In this document: positions 48,232-57,476 of the stretch, piece after piece
Layout of the letters: each line of letters starts with the position of its first letter
Numbering within the stretch: the stretch's first letter is position 1
Source: Nitrosomonas sp. Nm34
GTDB lineage: Bacteria > Pseudomonadota > Gammaproteobacteria > Burkholderiales > Nitrosomonadaceae
Direction of reading: 5' to 3'
Assembly (NCBI RefSeq): GCF_900113925.1
Contig: NZ_FORD01000001.1
Coordinates: 1 to 64,000 of the forward strand
Length of the DNA: 64,000 nt
Position numbers and translations under genes: made by a program
The notes under the pieces: generated by a model
Database searches by the model: none
Seen by the model: the letters and a program-made list of their open reading frames with translations, nothing else
What the model was told of the DNA's origin: nothing

Positions 48232-49123
48232 AACGTGAGTTCGACATAAGAAAAGCTGTAAAAGAAGTCTGAATTCCTTATGATAAAGTCGTTTTGGAAA
48301 AGAATTTCACCATGAGAGGAGTCAGGTTCCAATGGATACGATAACGATTTTTTATGCGAGTGACGAATTTTGTAAAGAGTTTGAGCTACGTTGGGAGCAG
48401 CGCTTATTAGAGTCGTCGCTGAAACGGCGCTGGCAGCAAGGAGCGCTGTGTCTAAGCGAAGTCATGAACCATCATGGTAGGGCTTCATCTATCCGGTTAT
48501 TGGACGTTTAAGCACTATTACCTGAATGACGTGTTGAGGTATCAACAATGTTTTTCCAAGGTTGGTGAGTTACCATCGCTTTGTGGAGTTGCTGCCAGAT
48601 AGCCTGGTGCTTTTATGCTGTTTTCTGACCAGCCGCTTTGGGCAATGCAGTGAGATCAGCTTCATTGGTTTGACCGGGATCAGTGTGTGCCACAATCGCC
48701 GCATTGGGTCGCATAAAGTAATGGCAGAGTTTGCTGCTCGGTGAAAGGCGAGTGTGGATTGGTTTTATGGGTTCAAGTTGCACCTGGTCATCAATGACCA
48801 GGAAGAATTGTTGGGAGTCAAAATCACGGCGGACAATGTGGATGACCGTGACCCGGTACCCGAGTTGACGCGCTCCTTATTTGGAAAGCTCTTTGGTGAC
48901 CGGGGTTATATCTCACAGTCACTCTTTGAGCAACTTTGGGAGCAAGGCGTGCAGCTCGTCACCAAGGTACGCAAGAACATGAAAAACAAGCTGTTGCCAC
49001 TTTTTGACAAGCTGCTGTTACGTAAACGCTCCATCATTGAGGCCGTCAATGACCCATTGAAGAATATCTCGCAAATCGAGCATTCCCGCCATCGCAGCCC
49101 AGTTAACTTCTTTGTTAATCTGA
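48232..49123 (+). mobile_element. IS982-family element, degenerate and 3'-truncated
   Basis: The left end AACGTGAGTTCGACATAAG is present at 48232. Sequence runs in parallel with the copy at 56433-57432 up to about 49123, where it stops abruptly in the transposase C-terminal region. The right terminal repeat is absent. The transposase frame is broken. Confidence 0.82.
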
Positions 49124-49200
49124 TATGCAGAACTTCCGTTAATATATGTTTACATTCTACTAACTTATTGCCAGAAATATCAGAGCTAGAGTTAGCCTAG
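48332..49200 (+). pseudogene. IS982 transposase, frameshifted and truncated
   Basis: ATG 48332 begins MDTITIFYASDEFCKEFEL. An extra base near 48467 shifts the frame. A second piece starts about 48562 (RFVELLPDSLV) and ends after a small deletion near 48740. A third piece ([38 protein letters not shown]) is intact until about 49123 and then runs into host sequence. Catalytic motifs HNRRIGSHKV and GDRGYISQ remain visible, but no functional enzyme is possible. Confidence 0.8.
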
Positions 49201-49222
49201 AGCCTGCAGAAGTGCGTGAGAG

Positions 49223-50782
49223 TTATGAACAACCTGCTTCCTTTAACCAAGTGGAGATATTACCTACATCCACCAATATACCATCCGGTCCGAGGTAGTA
49301 AACGTGGCCATCTACCGAGGAAAATCCTACATATGCGTTGGTATTTTCATAATATCGATAAGTATAGGGAGATGACTCGAGCGTAACTGCTCCACGAGGA
49401 GAAAAAAGGTTGGGATAAAAACCTTCGGCCCAGTTGAGAAAGCAATTAATTGCTGGATCAGCTAGCCATTGCTTGAGATTAGTGTAGTAGCTTAAAAAAT
49501 GTGAATAATAACTTATTTTATAGTCATCTGCTGGGCCGCCATGTAGGGTCCCCTTCCAATATGCTCGTTCATTTTCTACTGTAAAAAGTCCGGAGCCACT
49601 GCTACCACTTTCAGTACCGCCAAACTCATGCTTTACCGTATTAAGTTTACGGACTTTTCCATCATCTCCTTGAACTAGCGTAGAAAATTCAGTGACTTTT
49701 CCAAAGCTGACCATTGTATGATCTGTATTAGGATGATGTACTGACCATACAGGATCTCCGACTTGAATGTCGGTATCCCAGCCGCTGAGAATGGTTGCTG
49801 GAGGGAGATCTCTTAATTTAAGAAATGAAACATCTTGCATAGAATCGCTCCACAGCAATTCTGCACCAGAAGTTATGTGCTCCCGGAAATCCACCGTATC
49901 CTCACCACACGTTATTGCTTGAAAATACCAGCGAAACTCTGCTGAGTCAGCTTCAGTCTGACTCGATAGACAATGGTTGGCAGTGATGAACCAAGGAGTA
50001 AATGTACCTCCCACATCGGCTAATAGTGTGCCTGTACAGGCAGAAGATGTCTTACTCTCCTTATCTATAAAATAAATTAACGCCGTTGAAGCTGCTGCAG
50101 CTTTCAAAGCAGGGTATTCCGCATTTCCTGCCCAGCAAGCAAGATCATATTGCTCGCTCTCCGTTAATTTTAAACTTCTAGAGGTCGCATGAGAATGACC
50201 AACTTCTCTTAGACTGATTACAATTAGATTTATAGTATCAATTTTAAAATTGAGCATTTCAGGCGAGGAGCCTTCAACAAATATCTCTAGATCGGCACTA
50301 TTGCCATTAGTGCTCGGCAACCAAATTTCCTCATCATAAATACTGCTATTATTAATCGACTCAATTGGTGAGCTATCTAAATTACCCTGCACGCGAAAGC
50401 TGATCATTGGTATAGTACCTTCAAAAGTAAGGTGCAGCCGGAGGCGTTTGATTTGTTCATTAGCAAACACACGAAAGCGGGCAACATATCCGCCTTTAAT
50501 TGATTCCCAATGCAACAGAGATGCCGTTGTAGGTGAGGGTAATGACAATATTATACCCGTCTTGTTCCCGGTAATACTGGCAGGGTCAACCGAAATATCC
50601 GCAAGATTGATAATGTAGGCTTGTTCTCCAGTGCCCACAAAAACTGATGCATCATGAGTAGTTGTGCTCCTACTAGTGATCAGGTTGTATTGTTTAGATT
50701 CTACCCGCACCGCACTGGCCGAAGTTGCCCATAATAATGTTAGAGATACAGTAGCAGCAATTTTTAATATATTATTTTTCAT
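49223..50782 (-). CDS. Secreted trypsin-like serine protease
   Basis: 519 aa. A signal peptide ends TSASAV (about residue 24). The N-terminal ~170 residues are a beta-rich region without known domain. The catalytic domain (about 220-430) has the triad TANHC (His270), an Asp in MQDVSFLKL and a Ser in GSSGSGLF, and several cysteines. The C-terminal ~75 residues (NWAEGFYPNLF, YTYRYYENTNAYVGFSSVDGHVYYLG) are a separate repeat-like domain seen in other exported proteins of nitrifiers, from memory. It could be a substrate of the type II system in this window; that is inference. It stands alone. Confidence 0.85.
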   Translation of the reverse strand: MKNNILKIAATVSLTLLWATSASAVRVESKQYNLITSRSTTTHDASVFVGTGEQAYIINLADISVDPASITGNKTGIILSLPSPTTASLLHWESIKGGYVARFRVFANEQIKRLRLHLTFEGTIPMISFRVQGNLDSSPIESINNSSIYDEEIWLPSTNGNSADLEIFVEGSSPEMLNFKIDTINLIVISLREVGHSHATSRSLKLTESEQYDLACWAGNAEYPALKAAAASTALIYFIDKESKTSSACTGTLLADVGGTFTPWFITANHCLSSQTEADSAEFRWYFQAITCGEDTVDFREHITSGAELLWSDSMQDVSFLKLRDLPPATILSGWDTDIQVGDPVWSVHHPNTDHTMVSFGKVTEFSTLVQGDDGKVRKLNTVKHEFGGTESGSSGSGLFTVENERAYWKGTLHGGPADDYKISYYSHFLSYYTNLKQWLADPAINCFLNWAEGFYPNLFSPRGAVTLESSPYTYRYYENTNAYVGFSSVDGHVYYLGPDGILVDVGNISTWLKEAGCS

Positions 50783-50889
50783 TATTAATTCTCTCTCCCC
50801 TTTATTAAAAACTGAATCTCCTTGAGAGGAAAAACAAAAAGGTTCATTTATTAAAGCCGCACGATTATAGAAAATAGCTGTTTATTTTT

Positions 50890-51090
50890 TTAACAGCAGC
50901 GACTGATTTTCCCATTTCCCCCAAACCGTGCTTCTTGTCGTTCCCGGAAAAAAGCTTCATAAGGCATGACTGCCTTATCAGGATGCACCTCTTTCATATG
51001 AGCAACATATACGCTGTATTCAGGCACACCGATCATTAAGCGCAAGCTTTGCACTAGATACCTCATTAGGCTGGTAATTTTATTTAACAT
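50890..51090 (-). CDS. YbdD/YjiX family protein
   Basis: 66 aa. The family pattern is clear: LMIGVPEYSVYVAHMKEVHPDKAVMPYEAFFRERQEARFGG. These small proteins are encoded next to cstA/yjiY carbon-starvation transporters and assist their function. The gene is separated from cstA by 56 bp and is in the same direction, so they form an operon. Confidence 0.93.
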   Translation of the reverse strand: MLNKITSLMRYLVQSLRLMIGVPEYSVYVAHMKEVHPDKAVMPYEAFFRERQEARFGGNGKISRCC

Positions 51091-51146
51091 ATAAAAACCT
51101 CAATTCTGGTAAGTTATGGAAATTAATAAGGATTGGCAGAAGGTAA

Positions 51147-53165
51147 TTAGACGAGTCCGGATCTGCATACAAGCCATACCGTTCTTAAGCCAAAAAACAA
51201 CATGCTGATCAATATGCACATGAACATAGCTGCCAGCCCTGCATCGAGATAATCATTGAAAATCACCTGCTGCATCTGGGAGGCGGATTGAGCGGGTGCA
51301 AGCAGATTTCCTGCACTGAGCGCCTCCTCATATGATGTGGCGTGGGCGAGAAAGCCAATTCTGGGATTAGCATCAAATATCTTATGCCAGGCGGCAGTTA
51401 AGGTTGTACAGGCAATCCAAACGGTCGGCACAATAGTGATCCATGCATACCGGTCTTGTTGCATTTTGAACAGAATGCAGGTACACAAAATGAGCGCAAT
51501 GCAAGCAAGCATCTGATTCGTAATCCCGAATAACGGCCATAAGGTATTGATGCCCCCTAGTGGATCAATCACCCCCTGATAGAGGAAATATCCCCAGCCA
51601 CTGACACATAACGTGGTGGCAATGAGATTTGCACCAATGGAGTCAGTTCGTTTCATGGCAGGGATAAAAGTACCGAGCAGATCCTGCAACATGAATCGAC
51701 CAGCACGGGTGCCTGCATCGACCGCGGTCAGGATAAAGAGCGCCTCAAACAGGATTGCAAAGTGATACCAGAAAGCCATCATTGCCTGCCCACCGGTAAA
51801 ATTGGACAGGATTTGAGCCATGCCAACAGCCAAAGTAGGGGCTCCGCCAGTACGAGAGATAATAGTGTTTTCACCAACATCTTTGGCAGTCTGGGTCAAC
51901 ATCTCGGGCGTAATATAAAAGCCCCATTGTGAAATCGTTTGCGCAGCAGACTCGGCAGTAGTACCGATTAAAGCAGCGGGACTATTCATGGCAAAATAGA
52001 TCCCGGGTTCGATAATGGAAGCGGCAACCAGCGCCATAATCGCGACAAATGACTCCATCAGCATGGCTCCATAGCCAATGAAAGTCGCTTCTTGTTCCTG
52101 CTTAAGCATTTTGGGTGTTGTACCGGATGAGATCAATGAATGAAAGCCCGAGACAGCGCCACATGCGATGGTGATAAAGAGGAAGGGAAACAAGCTGCCA
52201 GACCAGACTGGGCCCGTCCCATCGACAAACTGCGTGAAGGCCGGCATTTTAAGTTCGGGTGAAATAACCAGCACGCCCACAGCTAAACCAACGATCGTGC
52301 CGATCTTTAGGAAAGTCGAAAGATAATCACGTGGTGCCAGCAACAACCAGACCGGCAATACCGAAGCAATGGCGCCATACGCAATCAACATAAAGGTGAG
52401 CTGGACACCGTCAAAGGTAAATAAAGCGGCCAGTTCAGGGTTTTCCTGAATGGATTGTCCACCGATGATCGCAAGCATGAGCAGAATAAAACCGAGCAAT
52501 GAAACCTCACCAACCTGTCCTGGGCGGATATAGCGCACATAAATACCCATGAAGAAGGCAATCGGAATAGTCGCCGCTACGGTAAAAGTGCCCCAAGGTG
52601 ACTCGGCCAGCGCCTTGACCACAATTAGCGCCAGTACCGCCAGCAGAATCAGCATGATAGAGAATGTGCCGACCAGAGCGATCATGCCGGGGATAGGCCC
52701 AAGCTCAGATTTGATCATATCGCCGAGTGAGCGGCCATCGTTCCGCATCGAGGCAAATAGGATAATGAAATCCTGCACAGCTCCAGCAACCACCGCGCCG
52801 ATCAGCAACCACAACAAACCGGGTAAATAACCCATCTGGGCAGCCAAAATCGGCCCAACCAAAGGTCCGGCACCGGCAATGGCTGCAAAATGATGGCCAA
52901 ACAACACGTACTTGTTTGTCGGAACATAATCCAGACCATCATTGTATTTATAAGCTGGAGTCATACGTTCGGAATCAAGTCCCAATACACGTTGTGAGAT
53001 AAATAAGCCGTAATAGCGATAGCCAATCAGGTACACACAAACAGCTGCAAGCACAATCCAGATCGCATTAATGGATTCACCCTGCTGCAAGGCAATGACG
53101 CCAAGAGCAAAGGCGCCGGTAAGAGAAAGCATCAGCCAGCCAAGTTTAATACTTAATTTTTTCAT
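51147..53165 (-). CDS. Carbon starvation protein CstA family transporter
   Basis: 672 aa, about 16 membrane helices. It matches CstA/BtsT: GHHFAAIAGAGPLVGPILAAQMGYLPG near residue 95, GAVQDFIILFASMRNDGRSLGDMI, GAVSGFHSLISSGTTPKMLKQE and FEALFILTAVDAGTRAGRFMLQDLLG. Members take up pyruvate or peptides during carbon limitation. It is divergent from the sensor kinase gene across about 230 bp, suggesting that the kinase/regulator pair controls it. Confidence 0.93.
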   Translation of the reverse strand: MKKLSIKLGWLMLSLTGAFALGVIALQQGESINAIWIVLAAVCVYLIGYRYYGLFISQRVLGLDSERMTPAYKYNDGLDYVPTNKYVLFGHHFAAIAGAGPLVGPILAAQMGYLPGLLWLLIGAVVAGAVQDFIILFASMRNDGRSLGDMIKSELGPIPGMIALVGTFSIMLILLAVLALIVVKALAESPWGTFTVAATIPIAFFMGIYVRYIRPGQVGEVSLLGFILLMLAIIGGQSIQENPELAALFTFDGVQLTFMLIAYGAIASVLPVWLLLAPRDYLSTFLKIGTIVGLAVGVLVISPELKMPAFTQFVDGTGPVWSGSLFPFLFITIACGAVSGFHSLISSGTTPKMLKQEQEATFIGYGAMLMESFVAIMALVAASIIEPGIYFAMNSPAALIGTTAESAAQTISQWGFYITPEMLTQTAKDVGENTIISRTGGAPTLAVGMAQILSNFTGGQAMMAFWYHFAILFEALFILTAVDAGTRAGRFMLQDLLGTFIPAMKRTDSIGANLIATTLCVSGWGYFLYQGVIDPLGGINTLWPLFGITNQMLACIALILCTCILFKMQQDRYAWITIVPTVWIACTTLTAAWHKIFDANPRIGFLAHATSYEEALSAGNLLAPAQSASQMQQVIFNDYLDAGLAAMFMCILISMLFFGLRTVWLVCRSGLV

Positions 53166-53396
53166 TATTCCCTCCTAAGTTCATTGAGTACCTTTTGGTC
53201 TTGAATTGACTTGGCATTTTTGTTATCCACATAAGGATCATGTTGATGCAAAAGTCATATGTGCATTCAATAGCAAAGAAACATCTCGCACATCCTCTAA
53301 AATATGGAGGTCGTCTCCACTATTTTGTGGATGCCAACTGTGGTGTGGCGATGTTATAAAGTGACTGAGGGAATTTACGAAAATAAAACTACTAAG

Positions 53397-54764
53397 ATGA
53401 ATTTACGAAATAAAATTATCTGGTTTGCTGTCACGCCACTCATTGTGGCGCTTGGTTCAATTGCATTGACTGTGTATCACCGGGCTGCTTTATTGGAACA
53501 ACAGCAACGCCAATCTATTGAAGATGCTTACAAAGACAGTAAAGATATCGAATTAAAGAACTACAGCACATTAGCCGAACAGTCTATTGCATACCTTTAT
53601 GGCTCAGGCCGGGCAGACGCAGCCACGATGGATGAAGCAAAGATGATTTTGAGAAGCTTGAATTATGGTCCGGATGGTTATTTCTTCTTGTTCGATCTGC
53701 AGGGTAACTTCCTGATGCACCCCCGCCAACCTGAGCTCGTGGGCCAAAACTTATGGGATCTAAGAGATACTAATGGAGATCCATCGATACAGAGGTTAAT
53801 CAGTCGTGCCCTTGAAGGAGGAGGTTTGGTGGATTATATGTGGCAAAAGCCAACCAATCAGAACACTGTCCCAGTGCCCAAACGTGCTTATGTCTTTGTT
53901 CTGGAGAACTGGGGATGGGTGTTGGGTACGGGTGTTTATTTGGATGATATTAATGCAGCGTTAGCGAGGCTAGATAAACAAGCTTCTCTGAATATCTTTG
54001 ACACAATGCTTTGGATTACTTTGATTTCCTTTCTAAGTGTAATAGCTCTCGTATTAGGGCTGATGTGGAACATCAGAGGGCGTAGTATAGTGGATGCCCA
54101 ACTTAGCGCATTAGCACAACGTATCATCAAAACACAGGAAGCTGAACGCACAAGAATAGCCAGTTTATTACACGATTCTATCAAATCCATGCTGTTGGCT
54201 ATCAAAATGAAAATTGAATTAGGTATCTACCGATTAGAAGAACTTGCTCAAGAGCACCCGCAACAGCTAACTGACCCAAAGAATACATTCAGCGAAGCCG
54301 TCTCGCTAGTGGATACAACTTTGGTGGATATGGATGGAGTGATTCATGATCTCCTGCCATATAATCTTAATGCCCTTGGATTGGAAGGCGCACTGCGCTC
54401 ATGTGCACATCATTTTGACAGCGATGCAATGCAAGTTGAGTTCGACGTCCTAGGCATGATGATTGAGCTACCTTCAGCTGCGCAACAAGCGCTGCTTTTG
54501 GTTGCACAAGAAGCTATTGCCAACGCCAAGAAATACTCGGATGCCAAGCGAGTTTCTATGCAGTTGGAAAATAATTTGCGTGATGTTACGTTAGTGATAC
54601 ACGATAATGGCCACGGATTCAACATTGGTCATGTCAACGACGATCCCAAGAGGGGATTAGGTTTGCGCAACATGAAGGAGCGAATTGAAGCTGAAAGTGG
54701 GATTCTTCAGCTTACCTCATCCTCAAGCGGTACTTCGGTCATTGCCACAATTCCCCTGAACTAA
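53397..54764 (+). CDS. Cache-domain sensor histidine kinase (NarL/UhpB class)
   Basis: 455 aa from ATG 53397 (MNLRNKIIWF); the frame is open further upstream but that stretch has no ribosome site and reads as leader. Two membrane helices (about 10-30 and 195-220 of this start) flank a periplasmic single Cache domain (GPDGYFFLFDLQGNFLMHP, LEGGGLVDYMWQKP, WGWVLGTGVYLDDI). The cytoplasmic part has a HisKA_3 phosphoacceptor (RIASLLHDSIKSMLLAIK) and HATPase (QEAIANAKKYSDAKRV, GHGFNIGH, GLGLRNMKERIEA). Cache domains of this type bind small carboxylates. It is adjacent to the response regulator gene. Confidence 0.87.
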   Translation: MNLRNKIIWFAVTPLIVALGSIALTVYHRAALLEQQQRQSIEDAYKDSKDIELKNYSTLAEQSIAYLYGSGRADAATMDEAKMILRSLNYGPDGYFFLFDLQGNFLMHPRQPELVGQNLWDLRDTNGDPSIQRLISRALEGGGLVDYMWQKPTNQNTVPVPKRAYVFVLENWGWVLGTGVYLDDINAALARLDKQASLNIFDTMLWITLISFLSVIALVLGLMWNIRGRSIVDAQLSALAQRIIKTQEAERTRIASLLHDSIKSMLLAIKMKIELGIYRLEELAQEHPQQLTDPKNTFSEAVSLVDTTLVDMDGVIHDLLPYNLNALGLEGALRSCAHHFDSDAMQVEFDVLGMMIELPSAAQQALLLVAQEAIANAKKYSDAKRVSMQLENNLRDVTLVIHDNGHGFNIGHVNDDPKRGLGLRNMKERIEAESGILQLTSSSSGTSVIATIPLN

Positions 54765-54781
54765 TCTTTAGATTTATTATT

Positions 54782-55411
54782 ATGGCATCTCTCATCAATA
54801 CTCTGATCGTTGAAGATCACGATGCAATGGCTTTTGGCATTCGTGAAACCTTAAGAACAGCTGTTCCCATGATTAATTTGGTGGCTACGGCCAAAAATCC
54901 AGATGAAGCGTGGAAATCTATTAAAAATAATAAAATTCATTTCGTAATAATGGATATTTGTCTGAAGTCTGAACTAAACGGTATCAGCCTGACCTCGGAG
55001 CTTACTAAAGAATATCCTGAATTAGCTATTCTGATATACAGCGGAGAAGCGAATGAAGAACTCGTGAGACGTGCCCGCGATGCTGGTGCGCGTGGTTATA
55101 TACCAAAAGGCGGGATTAAAAATTTAATAAATGGGATTAAAAGTATTATTACAGGCGGGTATTATCTGGAAGGCGGGTTTTATCTAGACCCTTCTTTACC
55201 AAAACCAAAACAATATATAGAACATTTAACCCCTAAGGAAGAGGAAGTATTAAAGCTTATTGCCGAAGGAAAAACAAAGGAAGAAATCTGTCAAGTGTTA
55301 AATTTCCTACCATCTGTTCTGAAAACTCATGCTGACCATATTAGGAGCAAACGTAATCTTAAAAATTGGACTGAGCTCTATCAATATGGCATCAGATGTT
55401 ATCCAAATTGA
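54782..55411 (+). CDS. NarL/LuxR-family response regulator
   Basis: 209 aa. The receiver domain has the acidic pair VEDHD, the phosphoacceptor Asp in FVIMDICLKSE and the conserved Lys in GYIPKGG. A C-terminal LuxR-type helix-turn-helix follows (HLTPKEEEVLKLIAEGKTKEEICQVLN), ending with LKTHADHIRSKRNLKNWTELYQYGI. It begins 17 bp after the kinase gene, so they form a two-component pair. The DNA target is unknown; cstA is the closest candidate. Confidence 0.88.
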   Translation: MASLINTLIVEDHDAMAFGIRETLRTAVPMINLVATAKNPDEAWKSIKNNKIHFVIMDICLKSELNGISLTSELTKEYPELAILIYSGEANEELVRRARDAGARGYIPKGGIKNLINGIKSIITGGYYLEGGFYLDPSLPKPKQYIEHLTPKEEEVLKLIAEGKTKEEICQVLNFLPSVLKTHADHIRSKRNLKNWTELYQYGIRCYPN

Positions 55412-55718
55412 GCGAATCAAGTCGTATAGTTTAACCAAATGGCGCTGCCATTCTCCATAAAATCGCAACCGTGGAATTGTGTATGTATACGAGGTTAAAC
55501 CTCACTCAGAAGCAAGCTTGCGCTTGGCGGATGATGTTGTTGAGCACAACATGCTTAAAAACGTCTATATTCCACACCAGCTTGTTCTGCTGAGTTTGGC
55601 TGAAAGCTTTCGGTCGCAGCTATGGCTAATTTATCATTCAAGTGGGACACGCTAAAGCGTGTCCCTTAATTTAAATATTAGAACCATTTCAATTTTAAGT
55701 GCGTAATAAAAAATATTC
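55412..55718. other. Intergenic region with a strong hairpin
   Basis: Contains a perfect inverted repeat GGGACACGCT-AA-AGCGTGTCCC (55644-55665) followed by TTAATTT, a plausible terminator for the two-component operon. A short open stretch (about 55479-55655) lies here, but without start evidence or a family match. Confidence 0.5.
55644..55672 (+). terminator. Hairpin terminator downstream of the response regulator
   Basis: A 10-bp perfect stem with a 2-base loop and AT-rich tail. It is 233 bp after the stop codon, so assignment to that gene is uncertain. Confidence 0.45.
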
Positions 55719-56411
55719 ATGAATAACAATAAAGTATATACATTTTCTCTTCTCGTTATGCTGGTTTTAACAGGATGTGCAACTTCAACAAAAATGGCAC
55801 TTCAGGATGACAAAAAACAGCTAACTGAAATAAGCAAAACAATCCTTCTCATGACGGCGACACTCAAAAACTCATACCATGAATCTTATCAACCACGAAT
55901 GCTTATCGTGCATGTGGAAAAACCTGATGCGAAAGAATCTTCTGACAAGATAAATTTTCCAGTTGATGATAAGGCCAAGTTCCAAGAAGATGATTCCGAA
56001 GTTGCTGGTAATTCATATTTAATTCGTATGGAGCTAGATGCTGGAAACTATGAAATTCGCGGAATTACGAGCAGGGCTAAATCTTTTCTAACTCCTGGAT
56101 GGTTTTTTACTCCTCTTCATTCTCCAATAGAAATTAAAGATAAGGGAGTATTCTATCTTGGACATATTTCAGCAATTGTACGTGAAAGACAAGGAGATGA
56201 GTTCAAGGCCGGCCCAACAATTCCTTTATTGGATCAAGCGGCTGTCGGAGCTAGTGGTGGTACGTTCGATGTGGAAATTACAGATGAATTTGCCAAAGAT
56301 GAAGCATTATTTCGTTCAAAATTTCCTGCATTATCTGGCGTAAGAATCCAAAGAACTATCCTGCCTGCATTTGATCGAGCTAAAGCTCAACAGTGGTGGG
56401 AGGCACATTAA
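55719..56411 (+). CDS. Lipoprotein of unknown function
   Basis: 230 aa. The lipobox is LTGC (Cys20). The body is beta-rich with LLMTATLKNSYHESYQPRMLIVHVE, SYLIRMELDAGNYEIRGITSRAKSF, GVFYLGHISAIVRERQGDEFKAGP and QQWWEAH at the end. No family was recognised. It ends 21 bp before an IS982 copy. Confidence 0.65.
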   Translation: MNNNKVYTFSLLVMLVLTGCATSTKMALQDDKKQLTEISKTILLMTATLKNSYHESYQPRMLIVHVEKPDAKESSDKINFPVDDKAKFQEDDSEVAGNSYLIRMELDAGNYEIRGITSRAKSFLTPGWFFTPLHSPIEIKDKGVFYLGHISAIVRERQGDEFKAGPTIPLLDQAAVGASGGTFDVEITDEFAKDEALFRSKFPALSGVRIQRTILPAFDRAKAQQWWEAH

Positions 56412-56432
56412 AGGTTTTAATTTTAATTTTTT

Positions 56433-57432
56433 AACGTGAGTTCGACATAAGAAAAGCTGTAAAAGGAACCTGAATTCCTTATGATAAAGTGGTTTTGGAA
56501 AAGAATTTCATTACGAGAAGAGCCAGATTCCCATGGATACTACAACGATTCTTTGTGCGAGTGACGAATTTTTTAAAGAGTTTGAGCCGCGCCGGGAGCA
56601 GCACTTATTAGAGTCGTCGCTGAAACGGGGGCGGCAAGGAGCACTGTGTCTAAGCGAGGTCATAACCATTATGGTGGAGTTTCATCTATCCGGCTAGCGG
56701 ACGTTTAAGCACTATTACCTGAATGACGTGTTGAGGTATCAGCGGGGTTATTTTCCAGGATTGGTGAACTACCACCCCTTTGTTGAGCTATTGCAAGGTA
56801 GCCTGGTACCTTTGTGTTGTTTTCTGACCAGCCGCTTTGGGCAATGCAGTGGGATCAGCTTAATTGATTCGACCAGGATCAGTGTGTGCCACAATCGCCG
56901 CATTGGGTCGCATAAAGTAATGACAGAGTTTGCTGCCTGGGAAAAGACCCGTGCGGATTGGTTTTATGGGTTCAAGTTGCACCTGGTCATCAATGACCGG
57001 GGGGAATTGCTGGGAGTCAAAATCACGGCGGGCAATGTGAATGACCATGACCTCGTACCAGAGTTGACGCGCTCCTTATTTGGGAAACGCTTTGGTGACC
57101 GGGGCTACATTTCGCAGCCACTCTTTGAGTAACTTTGGGAGCAAGGTGTGCAGCTCGTTACCAAGGTATGCAAGAACATGAAAAACAAGCTGTTGCCGCT
57201 TTTTGACAAGCTGCTGTTACATAAACGCTCGATTATTGGAACCGTCAATGATCCATTGAAGAATAGTTCGCAAATTGAGCATTCCCGTCATCGCAGCGTA
57301 TTTAACTTCTTTGTTAATCTGATAGCCGGACTGGTGGCTCACACCTTTCGCGAGAAGAAACCCTCGCTTAATATCAGACTCCCTCAAGCTCTTCCTATGG
57401 TGTTGTGATGATTCTTATGTCGAACTCACGTT
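56433..57432 (+). mobile_element. IS982-family element, near full length
   Basis: About 1000 bp with both terminal repeats: AACGTGAGTTCGACATAAG at 56433 and its reverse complement ending at about 57432. It encodes one transposase frame with two in-frame stops, so it is not autonomous. It sits between the lipoprotein gene and pgi. Confidence 0.85.
56533..57408 (+). pseudogene. IS982 transposase with two nonsense codons
   Basis: A continuous 292-codon frame (MDTTTILCASDEFFKEFEP to a TGA at 57406-57408). TAG interrupts it after FHLSG (before RTFKHYYLND), and TAA at about 57130-57132 replaces a Gln codon between QPLFE and LWEQG. The catalytic-region motifs DSTRISVCHNRR, WFYGFKLHLV, GDRGYISQP and RKNMKN-like [11 protein letters not shown] are recognisable. 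It could be mobilised only in trans. Confidence 0.85.
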
Positions 57433-57476
57433 AGTAAAGGTATTCGGTTTTATTTGACCACTACCTCATAAGAAAT

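Noticed and set aside
55479-55655. 59-codon plus-strand frame with GTG start after the response regulator
   Set aside because: No ribosome site, no family match, and its end overlaps a strong hairpin.
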